A stretch of DNA of 43,388 bases, taken from contig MKJV01000127.1 of assembly GCA_001942185.1 (NCBI GenBank), positions 1 through 43,388 on the forward strand, given 5' to 3'. This document shows, piece after piece, positions 1 to 8,768 of the stretch. How positions within the stretch are numbered: the stretch's first letter is position 1; the number at the start of each line of letters is the position of its first letter. Below the pieces are notes generated by a model. It was not told the DNA's origin and searched no databases. It worked only from the letters and a program-made list of their open reading frames with translations. The translations under genes were made by a program, and so were the position numbers. The DNA comes from Pseudonocardia sp. CNS-004. GTDB taxonomy: Bacteria > Actinomycetota > Actinomycetes > Mycobacteriales > Pseudonocardiaceae.

Positions 1-131
1 GTCTCGCGCATCGCGCTCGCGGCCCTCACCGCGATCGTCGCGATGCTCTCCGTCGCCGCCGCACCCGCCCCGTCTCGCGCATCGCGCTCGCGGCCCTCAC
101 CGCGATCGTCGCGATGCTCTCCGTCGCCGCC
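1..131. repeat. Direct tandem duplication, period 71 bp, at window edge
   Basis: The first 60 bases recur at 72-131 without change. The period of 71 is not a multiple of three, so the copies lie in different frames. Either copy can encode a hydrophobic Ala/Leu/Val stretch ending in AAAPAP, like a signal peptide. In the frame of the second copy the reading runs to a stop at 192-194, so a partial plus-strand gene end is possible but unsupported. At a contig edge an assembly artefact is the simplest explanation. Confidence 0.85.
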
Positions 132-206
132 GCGCCGGCCCCCGTCCCTCCGGCGCCCCCCGACCGGGTGGAACTCTCCGCGCGAACACGCTGACCCGCG
201 TTGGGC

Positions 207-350
207 TCAGCCGAGGAGGCCTGCGTCCTGGGCTGCTATTGCCGCCTGTACGCGGGAGCGCAGGCCCAGCTTCGTCAGCACCCGGGAGACGTGGGTCTTC
301 GTGGTCGCCTCGGTGATCACCAGTTCCGCCGAGATCTCGGCATCCGCGCA
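207..350 (-). pseudogene. LuxR-type HTH C-terminal remnant
   Basis: About 45 residues ending at the stop 207-209 match the second half of a NarL/LuxR helix-turn-helix: DAEISAELVI, then EATTKTHVSRVLTKLGL and RVQAAIAA. In the family this part is preceded by the rest of the HTH and by a receiver domain of about 120 residues. Nothing of those is visible in any minus frame upstream, where two short palindromes and then a DUF952 gene follow. I read it as the stump of a response regulator whose 5' part was lost. A functional stand-alone peptide is very unlikely. Confidence 0.7.
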
Positions 351-364
351 GAGCACGCGTCTGA

Positions 365-417
365 TCCGACGAGCGGCGCGCTCGTCGGATAGGTACCGAC
401 GAACGCGCGTTCGTCGG
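365..417. repeat. Pair of short palindromes, CGACGAACG family
   Basis: Two adjacent inverted repeats. The first (365-389) has 10-base arms TCCGACGAGC and GCTCGTCGGA around a 5-base loop. The second (396-417) is a perfect 22-base palindrome with half CCGACGAACGC. Related palindromes occur between mftC and mftE at 2465-2517. They sit between the LuxR remnant and the end of the DUF952 gene. They could form hairpins and terminate minus-strand transcription, but no U-rich tail is visible. Confidence 0.8.
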
Positions 418-432
418 AAACGGGGGTGCGCC

Positions 433-794
433 TCAGCGGGCGGACAGGTCGGGTCGGGTGAAGCTGCCGTCCGGTTCCGGGCGGTAGGGGAGCGCCGCTT
501 GCACCGCTGTCGTGGGGATCGGGCCGTAGGCGTGGGGGAAGCGCATGGACGCCGGGTCGCCGGGCACGCCGGGCTCCCACCGGATCTCGACGTCGATGCG
601 GGCGGGTCCAGCACCAGCAGCAGCACGTCGGACCGGCCGTGGAACAGCCTGTTCGCGGGCAGCTCCACCTGGCCGGGGGTCGAGAGGTGCACGAACCCGG
701 CCTCGGCGAGCGACGGCGGGGTGAGCGCGCCCGCCGCGCGGGCGGTCTCCCACTCGGTGGCGGTGCACATGTGCAGCAGGACGTCCGGCTCCAT
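433..794 (-). CDS. DUF952 family protein (frameshifted in this sequence)
   Basis: Small soluble protein of about 120 residues, the usual length for DUF952. The N-terminal half shows the family pattern: LLHMCTATEWETARAAG, then AGFVHLSTPGQ and LLVLDP. The C-terminal half lies in another minus frame and reads IDVEIRWEPG, then FPHAYGPIP and the tail PDGSFTRPDLSAR. The frames join if one base is missing near 602-606. The start at 794 (ATG, MEPDVLLHM) gives a normal length. It is transcribed divergently from mftA. The biochemical role of DUF952 is unknown. The break is probably a sequencing indel, as both halves keep conserved residues. Confidence 0.8.
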
Positions 795-841
795 CGGACC
801 AGTCTGCCGGTCCTCGTCGTCGGCGCTCTTGTCTTTGGCAT

Positions 842-895
842 GACGTGTCAATTAACGTCGGTCACACCCGAGCCACCGTCGTCAGGAGGATGCGC
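842..895 (+). promoter_or_regulatory. mftA upstream region with AT-rich imperfect palindrome and strong RBS
   Basis: Between DUF952 and mftA, 842-859 contains GACGT and ACGTC as 5-base arms around an AT-rich centre (GTCAATTA), which stands out in this GC-rich DNA. A near-ideal Shine-Dalgarno AGGAGG lies at 884-889. An ATG at 890 is in frame with the ATG at 896 but overlaps the ribosome binding site, so 896 is the better start. The palindrome may be an operator for a mycofactocin regulator, but no mftR is visible in the window. Confidence 0.35.
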
Positions 896-997
896 ATGTC
901 CCCCACCAGCGAGTCCCAGGCCGCCGCCGAGGAGCCCGTGGTCGAGGAGACCCTCGTCGAGGAGGTCTCCATCGACGGCATGTGCGGCGTCTACTGA
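896..997 (+). CDS. mftA: Mycofactocin precursor peptide MftA
   Basis: 33-residue RiPP precursor ending in IDGMCGVY, the hallmark core of MftA, after an acidic leader (EEPVVEETLVEEV). In the known pathway MftC decarboxylates the C-terminal Tyr and joins it to the preceding Val; MftE then releases the Val-Tyr-derived product, which matures to the redox cofactor mycofactocin. The ATG at 896 follows AGGAGG with 6 bases of spacing. mftB begins 8 bases after the stop. The terminal Val-Tyr and the MCG segment are intact, so the precursor looks functional. Confidence 0.97.
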   Translation: MSPTSESQAAAEEPVVEETLVEEVSIDGMCGVY

Positions 998-1005
998 CCG
1001 CCCCG

Positions 1006-1272
1006 GTGTTCGACCCGGCACGGCCGCACCGCTGCAGCCCGCAGGTGGCGGTGCGGCCCGAGCCGTTCGGAGCGCTCGTCTACCACTTCGGCACGCGCAA
1101 GCTGTCGTTCCTGAAGACCCCCCAGCTCGTGGACGTCGTCTCCGGGCTGGAGCAGCACCCCGACGTGAACGCCGCGCTCGCCGCGGCGGGCGTCGAGGAC
1201 GGCCAGCGCCCCGCATACCTGCGCGCGCTCGCCGGGCTGGCCGCCAACGGAACCATCGAGGAGCGCCCGTGA
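1006..1272 (+). CDS. mftB: Mycofactocin peptide chaperone MftB
   Basis: 88-residue protein of the RiPP recognition element type, which binds the MftA leader and presents it to the radical SAM enzyme MftC. The diagnostic block PQVAVRPEPFGALVYHFGTRKLSFLKT is seen from about residue 12, followed by a helical C-terminal part. GTG at 1006 gives the usual length; an ATG at 982 would overlap mftA and add an unlikely extension. There is no clear ribosome binding site, so translation is probably coupled to mftA. The stop overlaps the mftC start (GTGA at 1269-1272). Confidence 0.94.
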   Translation: MFDPARPHRCSPQVAVRPEPFGALVYHFGTRKLSFLKTPQLVDVVSGLEQHPDVNAALAAAGVEDGQRPAYLRALAGLAANGTIEERP

Positions 1273-2453
1273 AACTGGTCGAGCACTTCCAGTACGGCCT
1301 GAACTCCCCGATCTGCCTCACCTGGGAGCTCACGTACGCCTGCAACCTCGCCTGCGTGCACTGCCTGTCGTCGTCGGGACGGCGGGACCCGCGGGAGCTC
1401 ACCACCGCCGAGGCGAAGTCGGTGATCGACGAGCTGCAGCGGATGCAGGTCTTCTACGTCAACATCGGCGGCGGCGAGCCGACCGTCCGCTCCGACTTCT
1501 GGGAGCTGCTCGACTACGCCGTCAGCCACGACGTCGGGGTCAAGTTCTCGACGAACGGGATCAAGCTCGACAAGGCGCGGGCCGCCCAGCTCGCGGCCAC
1601 CGACTACGTCGACGTGCAGATCTCGCTCGACGGCGCCACCGCCGAGGTCAACGACCACGTGCGCGGCCCCGGCTCCTACGCCACGGCGATCCGGGCGCTG
1701 GAGAACCTGGCCGAGGCCGGGTTCGGCCAGCCCAAGATCAGCGTCGTCATGACGCGGCAGAACGTCGACCAGCTCGACGAGTTCAAGGCGATCGCCGACA
1801 AGTTCGGTGCGCAGCTGCGGATCACGCGGCTGCGGCCGTCGGGTCGCGGCGCGGACGTCTGGGACGAGCTGCACCCCACGGCCGCCCAGCAGCGGCAGCT
1901 CTACGACTGGCTGGTGGCCCGCGGCGACGGCGTGCTCACCGGTGACTCGTTCTTCCACCTCTCCGCCTACGGCGAGGCGTTGCCCGGGCTGAACCTGTGC
2001 GGGGCCGGGCGGGTGGTCTGCCTGATCGACCCGGTGGGCGACGTGTACGCGTGCCCGTTCGCGATCCACGAGAACTTCCTCGCGGGCAACGTCCGCTCGC
2101 CGGGTGGGTTCCAGGAGGTGTGGCGCGGCTCGGAGCTGTTCGCCGAGCTGCGGCAGCCGCAGACCGGTGGGGCCTGCCGCAGCTGCGGGTTCTACGACTC
2201 CTGCCAGGGCGGCTGCATGGCGGCGAAGTTCTTCACCGGCCTCCCGCTGGACGGCCCCGACCCGGAGTGCGTACGCGGCTTCGGCGAGCAGGCGCTCGCG
2301 GCGAGGGGCACCGACACGGTGATCCCGAAGTCGGACGTCGACCACTCGCGCAGGACCGCCCCGCGGGGCGGCAGGGGCCCGGTGCCGGTGACGATCGGGA
2401 TGCGCCCGGACCGGGCGTGCGACGAGAGCCCGCTGGCGGGCCTGCAGGTCTAG
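1269..2453 (+). CDS. mftC: Mycofactocin radical SAM maturase MftC
   Basis: 394-residue radical SAM/SPASM enzyme that oxidatively decarboxylates the C-terminal Tyr of MftA and forms the Val-Tyr crosslink. The SAM-cluster motif CNLACVHC is at residues 25-32. The GGGEP motif follows at about 75. The SPASM region carries a cysteine set in NLCGAGRVVCLIDPVGDVYACP and in GGACRSCGFYDSCQGGC near the C terminus. Length and C-terminal tail (CDESPLAGLQV) are typical, so it is complete with no frame break. Its start overlaps the mftB stop by 4 bases, as in a translationally coupled operon. The gene directly after it is mftE, not the usual mftD. Confidence 0.97.
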   Translation: MKLVEHFQYGLNSPICLTWELTYACNLACVHCLSSSGRRDPRELTTAEAKSVIDELQRMQVFYVNIGGGEPTVRSDFWELLDYAVSHDVGVKFSTNGIKLDKARAAQLAATDYVDVQISLDGATAEVNDHVRGPGSYATAIRALENLAEAGFGQPKISVVMTRQNVDQLDEFKAIADKFGAQLRITRLRPSGRGADVWDELHPTAAQQRQLYDWLVARGDGVLTGDSFFHLSAYGEALPGLNLCGAGRVVCLIDPVGDVYACPFAIHENFLAGNVRSPGGFQEVWRGSELFAELRQPQTGGACRSCGFYDSCQGGCMAAKFFTGLPLDGPDPECVRGFGEQALAARGTDTVIPKSDVDHSRRTAPRGGRGPVPVTIGMRPDRACDESPLAGLQV

Positions 2454-2462
2454 GCCGCGACC

Positions 2463-3208
<746 letters not shown>

Positions 3209-3836
3209 CCCGGGCCCGCGGCTCGGTGGGGCACGCCTCCCACGCCGCCTCGATCATGCGGAAGATCTCGTCGAGCGCGTTCTCCGGATCGGGCGACTCA
3301 CGGGCCAGCGAGAACGCCTCGACCACGAACCGGGCGATCGTCCGGCAGGCCGTCGTGACGTGCGGCAGCGCGAGGTCGGCGGCGATGGCCGTCGCCAGCG
3401 ACTCCGCGTGCCGCATCCGCATGGACACCTCGAAGTCCCGCAGGGCGGGCGAGTCGTCGATCATGCGCCAGAGCGGGGCGGCGCTCTCGGCCGTGCAATG
3501 CCGCACCATCGCCCCGATCGCGCCGCGGAGTGCGGGGACGAGTGGCTCGTGCGGTGGGCGGTCGGTGACCGCGTGCGTGAGCTGCCGTTCGAAGTCCGCG
3601 TCGAGGTCGAACACCAGCGCTTCCTTCGAGGGGAAGTGCGCGAACAGCGTGGTGACGGCCACGTCGGCCGCCGCGGCCACGTCCCGGATGCCCACGGCGT
3701 CGTACCCGCGCTCCAGGAAGAGCTGCAGCGCGGTGTCGGCGATCTTCTGGCGGGTCGCGGCCTTCTTGCGTTCGCGGCGGCCGGGCGGCTCGGTCACGGA
3801 CCGATGCTAACAGGTAGGAAATCATAGTCGTTACGA

Positions 3837-3855
3837 AACGCTAACCGTTAGTGTT
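3837..3855. promoter_or_regulatory. Probable TetR operator, 19-bp palindrome
   Basis: AACGCTAACCGTTAGTGTT is an inverted repeat with 9-base arms, a single central base and one mismatched pair. It lies 13 bases before the start of the quinone reductase-like gene and 39 bases before the divergent tetR start, in the only AT-rich stretch of this intergenic space. Confidence 0.6.
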
Positions 3856-3867
3856 ACTCTCGGCCAC

Positions 3868-4761
3868 ATGAAGAAGGTGAGCTTCGCCGAGTTCGGCGGC
3901 CCGGAGGTCCTGGAACTGGTGGACGCGGAGGAGCCGCACGCCGGCCCCGGCCAGGTGCGCATCGCCGTGCGGGCAGCGGGCGTCAACCCCGTCGACTGGA
4001 GGGTCCGCCAGGGGCAGGTCCTGTCGGCGCATCCGATCGAGCTGCCCGCCGGGGTCGGGATCGACGCCTCGGGCGTGGTGGACGAGGTCGGCGCGGGGGT
4101 CCGCGGGGTCGCGGTCGGCGACCGCGTGTTCGGCGAGGGTGCGAGCACGTACGCCGAGTTCGCCGTGCTGTCGGCGTGGGCAGGCATGCCCGACGGTCTG
4201 ACGTTCGAAGAAGCGGCCGGGTACCCCTCCGTGGTGGAGACGGCGCTGCGCATCATCGGGCAGGTCGGGGTGCTGCCCGGGCAGACGCTGCTGGTCAGCG
4301 GGGCGTCGGGCGGAGTCGGATCGGCGGTGCTGCAGATCGCCCGCCACCGCGGCATCGCCGTGATCGGCACGGCCGGGGCTGCCAACCAGGACTACCTGCG
4401 CAGCCTGGGTGCCGCCGCCACGACCTACGGCGAGGGCTGGGTCGAGCGGGTGCGGCGGCTCGGCCGTGTCGACGCGGCGCTCGACCTGGCCGGCTCGGGT
4501 GTGATCGGTGAGCTCGTCGAGCTGACCGGGGACCCGCAGAAGGTGATCTCCATCGCCGATCTCGGTGCGCCGGAGCTCGGTGTCCGCTTCTCCGGCGTGG
4601 CCGGGAGCGTGCCGGACGCGCTCGCCGAGGCCGTCGACCTCATCGCGCGGGGAGAGCTCCACATCCCGGTCGAGAAGTCCTACCCGCTCGCCGATGCCGC
4701 CGCGGCGCACGTCGACAGCCGGGCCGGGCACGCTCGCGGGCGCCGGGTCGTGGTCGTCTAG
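3868..4761 (+). CDS. NADP-dependent quinone oxidoreductase-like MDR protein
   Basis: 297-residue zinc-free medium-chain dehydrogenase/reductase of the quinone oxidoreductase type. The N-terminal GroES-like part has AAGVNPVDWRVRQG and GVGIDASGVVDEVGAGV. The Rossmann part has LLVSGASGGVGSAVLQIARHRG, the nucleotide-binding loop AxxGxxG, at about residues 150-170. No zinc-ligand cysteines are present. Such enzymes reduce quinones or enones with NADPH. The divergent TetR gene and the palindrome at 3837-3855 suggest induction by a small electrophile or xenobiotic (inference). Start ATG 3868; the gene is intact. Confidence 0.88.
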   Translation: MKKVSFAEFGGPEVLELVDAEEPHAGPGQVRIAVRAAGVNPVDWRVRQGQVLSAHPIELPAGVGIDASGVVDEVGAGVRGVAVGDRVFGEGASTYAEFAVLSAWAGMPDGLTFEEAAGYPSVVETALRIIGQVGVLPGQTLLVSGASGGVGSAVLQIARHRGIAVIGTAGAANQDYLRSLGAAATTYGEGWVERVRRLGRVDAALDLAGSGVIGELVELTGDPQKVISIADLGAPELGVRFSGVAGSVPDALAEAVDLIARGELHIPVEKSYPLADAAAAHVDSRAGHARGRRVVVV

Positions 4762-4765
4762 AGGG

Positions 4766-4827
4766 TGATCGCCGGAAATGGTGTCAGGGCGACACACCCG
4801 GCGCTCTCGGACCACTTGCGGCGATCA
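4766..4827. repeat. GATC-bounded palindrome, family 1, copy 1
   Basis: 62 bases beginning TGATCGCCGGAAATGGT and ending ACCACTTGCGGCGATCA; the ends are inverted repeats of each other. It starts 5 bases after the quinone reductase stop, between convergent genes. The reverse complement of 12039-12100 has the same length and matches most of it, including the internal block CCGGCGCTCTCGGACCAC. Confidence 0.85.
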
Positions 4828-4846
4828 CGCCCCGGATGGCCGGCGC

Positions 4847-5473
4847 CTACCGGTCCGGGGTGCCGGTGACGAGGAGGCCGTGGGCGATCACGTCGGTGGC
4901 GGTCTGCAGCAGTGCGCGCAGCCGCGCCTCGTCGTGGCGCAGCGGGTCGGGGCGCCAGGCGAGGCTGATGATGCCGTTCCACGCCGCCCACAGGACGGTG
5001 GCCACCTGCTCGGGGTCCGCAGCGCGCAGCTCGCCCGCCGCCACACCCCGGCGGATCGCGTCGACGAGCCGCTGGTTCTGCTCGTCGACGGCGCGGGCCA
5101 GTCGCTCGGACAGCTCCTGGCCCGCGGCGTAGCGGCCGGGAGGGGCCGGGAAGGCGAGCATGCGGAAGTAGTCGGGGTGTGTCAGGTAGAAGGCGAGGTA
5201 CTGCTCGGCCGCGGCGCGGATCTGCTCGACCGGTGTGGTGCCGGACCGGTACGCCAGGTCCATGAAGCCGCGGTCGACCTGGAGCGCGCGCTCGACGAGT
5301 GCGGCGTGCAGCCCCGCCTTGGAGCCGAAGTGGTTGTAGATCGACCCGACGGCCACGCCTGCCGACTCGGCGATCTCGTCCACGGTGACGTCGTCGACCG
5401 GCCGGTGCCGCAGGAGCTCCTCCGCGGCGTCCAGGAGCGCGGTCACGGTCCGTTGCTTCCGCTGGTCGGCCAC
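4847..5473 (-). CDS. TetR family regulator
   Basis: 208 residues. The HTH is at about residues 8-52: TVTALLDAAEELLRHRPVDDVTVDEIAESAGVAVGSIYNHFGSKAGL. The C-terminal domain resembles TetR_C regulators with a YxLAFYLTHPDYFRML block. The start is GTG at 5473. It faces away from the NTF2-like/hydrolase pair at 5524, and the 50-base space holds a palindrome TTGCAAC-G-GTTGCAA, a natural operator site. Its ligand cannot be predicted. Confidence 0.88.
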   Translation of the reverse strand: MADQRKQRTVTALLDAAEELLRHRPVDDVTVDEIAESAGVAVGSIYNHFGSKAGLHAALVERALQVDRGFMDLAYRSGTTPVEQIRAAAEQYLAFYLTHPDYFRMLAFPAPPGRYAAGQELSERLARAVDEQNQRLVDAIRRGVAAGELRAADPEQVATVLWAAWNGIISLAWRPDPLRHDEARLRALLQTATDVIAHGLLVTGTPDR

Positions 5474-5488
5474 GCGCTCATCCTACTT

Positions 5489-5503
5489 TTGCAACGGTTG
5501 CAA
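5489..5503. promoter_or_regulatory. Probable TetR operator TTGCAACGGTTGCAA
   Basis: Perfect 7-base arms around one central base, located midway between divergent starts at 5473 and 5524. It is AT-richer than its surroundings and well placed to control both genes. Confidence 0.65.
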
Positions 5504-5523
5504 GAGCTGGTAGCGTCCCGGTC

Positions 5524-5955
5524 ATGGCCGACTGGCCGAGAATCCACCAGCGGGTCGTCGACCTGTTCGCGCAGGGCTGGCACCGCCCCCACCCGCACGC
5601 GTGGGACGCGCTGCTCGCCGAGGACGCGGAGCTCGTCCAGCCGCTGCTGCGCTCCGGCCGGGGAGCGGCGTGCTGGCAGGAGGAGGCGCGCAGGCTGCTC
5701 CGGTTCGCACCCGACCTGCGGGGCGACGTCACGGCCTGGGCCGGGCGCGACGACGTCGTCTTCATCGACGTCCGGCTCAGCGCCACGCTGGGCGGCAGGC
5801 CGCTGGTCGTCCACAGCTTCGACAAGCTGCGGATCACCCCGGAAGGCCGTGTCACGTCGCGCGTGGCCGCCTTCGACGTCACGCCGGTCGTGCTCACGCT
5901 GCTGCTCCGGCCGACGGCATGGGGCCGCTCGGCCCGGCTCCTCCTGGGCCGGTGA
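5524..5955 (+). CDS. SnoaL/NTF2-like small protein
   Basis: 143 residues with the feel of a cone-fold NTF2/SnoaL-like protein: RVVDLFAQGW helix, WDALLAEDAELVQPLL, then strands DDVVFIDVRLSATLGGRPLVVHSFDKLRITPEGRVTSRVAAFD. Such proteins can be isomerases, hydrolases or binding partners; no catalytic set can be assigned here. ATG at 5524, intact. The stop overlaps the next start (GTGA at 5952-5955), so the two are translated together under the TetR at 4847-5473. Family placement is by pattern, and a related polyketide-cyclase-like call is also possible. Confidence 0.65.
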   Translation: MADWPRIHQRVVDLFAQGWHRPHPHAWDALLAEDAELVQPLLRSGRGAACWQEEARRLLRFAPDLRGDVTAWAGRDDVVFIDVRLSATLGGRPLVVHSFDKLRITPEGRVTSRVAAFDVTPVVLTLLLRPTAWGRSARLLLGR

Positions 5956-6848
5956 GACCACCCGACGAGGCGACGTGGCGGGACCCCCGGCTGGGCCCGT
6001 CCCGGGTGCTGCGGCTGGCGGCCGGGCCGATCCGCTACCACGACGTCGGGCACGGCCCGGTGCTCGTCCTCGTCCACGGCTACCTGGTCAACACCAACAT
6101 CTGGCGGAAGCTGGTCCCCCTGCTCGCCGACGGCCACCGGTGCATCGCGGTGGACTGGCCGCTGGGCTCCCACATCGACCCGATGCCCGACGCCGACCTC
6201 TCGCCTCCCGGCATCGCGCGGCTCGTCGGCGAGTTCCTCGACGTGCTGGACCTGCGCGAGGTCACGCTCGTCGGCAACGACTCCGGAGGGGCCTACGGCC
6301 AGATCGCCGCGGCCGACCGGCCGGACCGGATCGCGCGCCTGGTGCTGAACTCGTGCGAGACACCGGAATGCTCGTGGCCGCCGGGTCCGGGCGGATTCGG
6401 GCTGCTCAGGGCGGCCGCCCGATGGCCGGCGACGCATCGTGCGCTCTACCAGGCACTGCGGTCGCCCCTCACGTGGCGACTGCCCAACACCTACGGCCGG
6501 CTGGCCAAGTACCCGATCGATCCGCAGGTGATGCGCAGCTACGTGCGACCCGTCCTCACCCGGCGTGCCATAAGGCACGACGGGCGCAGGGCGATCGGCG
6601 CCGTGTCGCCGCGGTACGTCCGGGCCGCGGCGCAGGGGCTGCGCCGGTCGTTCGGCAAGCCGGTGCTGCTCGCCTGGGCCGGCGAGGACCACGTGTTCCC
6701 GCTCGACCGCGCCGAGCGGTACGCGGCGGCACTCGGCGCCGACCTGCGCACGATCGCGGGCGCGTACACCTACACCGCGGAGGACCGGCCGGAGGAGACC
6801 GCCCGCGTCATGGCCGAGTGGTTCGGTGTGCCGAAGGTTCGGGCCTAG
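5952..6848 (+). CDS. Alpha/beta hydrolase with Asp nucleophile (dehalogenase/epoxide hydrolase-like)
   Basis: 298 residues. The oxyanion HG lies at about residue 42 (VLVHGYLVNTNIW) and the nucleophile elbow reads LVGNDSGGAYGQ, placing Asp110 where serine hydrolases have Ser. Asp at this position is typical of haloalkane dehalogenases and epoxide hydrolases. A late acid is seen in LAWAGEDHVFPLD. The usual final histidine is not evident: the expected position reads AGAYTYTAEDRPEE. It may therefore be a non-canonical member or have another chemistry. GTG start at 5952 is coupled to the NTF2-like gene. Confidence 0.8.
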   Translation: MRPPDEATWRDPRLGPSRVLRLAAGPIRYHDVGHGPVLVLVHGYLVNTNIWRKLVPLLADGHRCIAVDWPLGSHIDPMPDADLSPPGIARLVGEFLDVLDLREVTLVGNDSGGAYGQIAAADRPDRIARLVLNSCETPECSWPPGPGGFGLLRAAARWPATHRALYQALRSPLTWRLPNTYGRLAKYPIDPQVMRSYVRPVLTRRAIRHDGRRAIGAVSPRYVRAAAQGLRRSFGKPVLLAWAGEDHVFPLDRAERYAAALGADLRTIAGAYTYTAEDRPEETARVMAEWFGVPKVRA

Positions 6849-7481
6849 TCCCTCCGCCCCGTCAGGGCCACCGAGACCCCGAGCCCGATCATCGAGAGCC
6901 CGCCGATCCGGCCGATCGTCGCGAGCCGTCGGGGTGAGCGGCCGAACCACTGCCGGGCGGCGGACGCACCGAGGCCCCAGGCGCTGTCCGAGGCGAGCGC
7001 GATGGCGTTGAAGACCAGGCCGAGCAGCAGCATCTGGCCCGCGACGTGCCCCTGTGCGGGATCGACGAACTGCGGCAGCACCGCGGCGAAGAACACGATC
7101 GTCTTGGGGTTGGCCACGCCGACCCCGAACCCCTCCCACACGGTGCGGAGCCGCCCCGCGCGACCGGTCCGTCCACGTCGGCGGCGTGGAACGAACCGCG
7201 CTGCCGCCACGCCTTGACACCGAGGTGCACGAGGTAGGCCGCGCCGGCGAGCTTCAGCACCGTGAAGGCGACGGCGGAGCGTTCCACGACGGCTCCGACC
7301 CCGAACGCCACGGCGACGACGAGCACGTACGCACCGATCATGTTGCCCAGCACGGAGGCGAGGGCCGCGCGGCGGCCCTGGGCGAGCGCCGTCCGACCAC
7401 GAACAGCACGCTCGGCCCGGGCACCACGATGAGCAGGAACGACATCGCCGCGAAGGCGAGCAGCCGGTCGGGGGACACCAT
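6845..7481 (-). CDS. LysE/RhtB family amino-acid exporter (two frame breaks)
   Basis: About 212 residues after correcting two single-base losses near 7390 and 7155, matching the family length. Segments in order over three minus frames: start MVSPDRLLAF, then FLLIVVPGPSVLFVVGR with the LysE signature PGP, then NMIGAYVLVVAVAFGVGAV, LAGAAYLVHLGVKAWRQR, VANPKTIVFFAAVLPQFVDP and SMIGLGVSVALTG. Five or six membrane helices are expected. The function is efflux of amino acids or small metabolites. Its 3' end overlaps the convergent hydrolase gene by 4 bases. Confidence 0.85.
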
Positions 7482-7536
7482 GTCTCCATGCCAGCACATC
7501 CCGGCTCCCGGCGCACCCCGTTCTCGCCCGCCGGGA

Positions 7537-7740
7537 TCAGCCGGCGTACGCCGCCAGCACGATCATGATGGCCAGCGCGATCCCCGCGGCGATCCACGGC
7601 CAGACGGGGCGCCGGTTCGTCCTCAGCTGGGTCGCGTAGGGAAGGGCGGGGCGCGGGTTCAGGTAGCCGTGCCCGGGCCGCAGCTTCGTGCGGGACGCGG
7701 ATCGCTGTGGGCGGATCTGACCGTTCAGCCGACGGTGCAC
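7537..7740 (-). CDS. Small tail-anchored membrane protein, unknown function
   Basis: 67 residues from GTG at 7740. The N-terminal two thirds are basic and polar (HRRLNGQIRPQRSASRTKLRP), then RTNRRPVWPWIAAGIALAIMIVLAAYAG forms one hydrophobic C-terminal helix that ends at the stop. The arrangement suggests a C-terminally anchored protein with a cytosolic, nucleic-acid- or lipid-attracting positive region. It lies upstream of and co-directional with lysE. I do not recognise a family. Confidence 0.55.
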   Translation of the reverse strand: MHRRLNGQIRPQRSASRTKLRPGHGYLNPRPALPYATQLRTNRRPVWPWIAAGIALAIMIVLAAYAG

Positions 7741-8106
7741 CCGGAAACTCCTTCGAGATCGCGGTTCGGCCGAGGCGACCGCGAATGGTGAGAATGCCGG
7801 TGTGGCGAGCCACGAGGTGGCCGCGCACGGTCGCGGCAGCGGTGGAACGGGTGCGCCGGGCGGGGAACGATGCACGTCACGGGCTTGCTGGTTTCGGCGG
7901 GGAGCTCGCGGTGGATCCGTGGCGGCTTCGAGAACTGGCGCACCGGAAAGTTTCGGAAAACCCCTTCCTCGTTTTCCGGCTCTCGCCGTGCGGTGTCCGG
8001 TCGTTACCGCACGTTCCCGGGTTCGTACGTACGGCGGAAGCCGCTCCGCTGGACGGGACGATCCGCTCGTCCGGAGGACGGCGACCGCGTTCGCCCGTGC
8101 CGGTGC
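7741..8106. other. Intergenic stretch without a convincing gene
   Basis: 366 bases of lower GC between the small membrane protein and the MDMPI-family gene. A plus-strand reading from ATG 7784 is open to 8147, but its third-position GC is well below that of the neighbours and it resembles nothing I know. Structure seen: an inverted repeat at 7954-7978 with arms CGGAAAAC and GTTTTCCG, and at 8050-8074 a segment GGACGGGACGATCCGCTCGT that resembles 13769-13792. Confidence 0.5.
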
Positions 8107-8717
8107 TCAGCAGCGCGACCGGAGCGTCGCCACCCCCGGCCCGGTGAGCTCGTCGCAGAAGGCCCGCCTGCCCGTCATCGCCATCACCAATGCCGGGGTG
8201 CTGCCGGTCACGAGCGGGCCGTCGCCGCACGCGAACGGGCCGTCGGTGGCCTCGAGCCGCAGCCCGCGCACCCGGCTGCGCGCGAGGACCACCTGGTCCG
8301 AGCCCGCGTAGTACCGGGCGACACGGGTGAGGACGTCCACCGGGTGGTCGCGCGCGATCCCGAGCGGCCGCCGGACGTCCTCACCGTGCACCACGACCTC
8401 ACCGAGCAGCGCGAGCACCGGGAGCGGCGGGGCGGTCGTGCTGTCGACGACCCGCTCGAAGCGGGCGAGTGTCTCGGCGGGCGAGGCGCCGAGCTGCTCG
8501 GCGAGGCGCATCGACACCTGGCGGTCGAAGTCGAACCGGCAGCGGATCACGCCCGCCAGCCAGCGGAGCCCGTTCAGGCTGCCCGCGGCGGTCAGGTGGC
8601 GACGACCTCGCGCACGGTGAGGCCCGCGCACAGGGACGGGGTCGACCACTGCGCATCGGTGAGGTCCGCGAGGTCGGCGGCGAGGGCCGCCCGCTCGGCG
8701 TGGACGAGCGGCCACAT
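8107..8717 (-). CDS. Mycothiol-dependent maleylpyruvate isomerase-family protein (frameshifted)
   Basis: 203 residues after correcting one missing base near 8602. The N-terminal part reads MWPLVHAERAALAADLADLTDAQWSTPSLC and TVREVVA, typical of the DinB-like four-helix fold. The continuation HLTAAGSLNGLRW, then LLGEVVVHGEDVRRPLG supplies the conserved E...HxxD region that binds metal in this fold. The C terminus is the small domain PFACGDGPLVTGSTPALVMAMTGR. Members use mycothiol in actinobacteria; this substrate is unknown. ATG 8717 chosen for length. Confidence 0.82.
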
Positions 8718-8768
8718 CTCGTTCTTCGTTCTCGGCACGTGGGGTGGGTCGCTGCGCCGCCCTCCGAT

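Noticed and set aside
207..851. Single minus-strand protein fusing a DUF952 N terminus to a LuxR HTH
   Set aside because: The middle is a shadow; the real DUF952 C terminus lies in another frame ending at 433, so the apparent fusion is produced by a frame break.
7784..8147. Possible plus-strand gene in the gap before the MDMPI-family gene
   Set aside because: Third-position GC is too low for this genome and no family pattern is seen; it also runs into the convergent gene.
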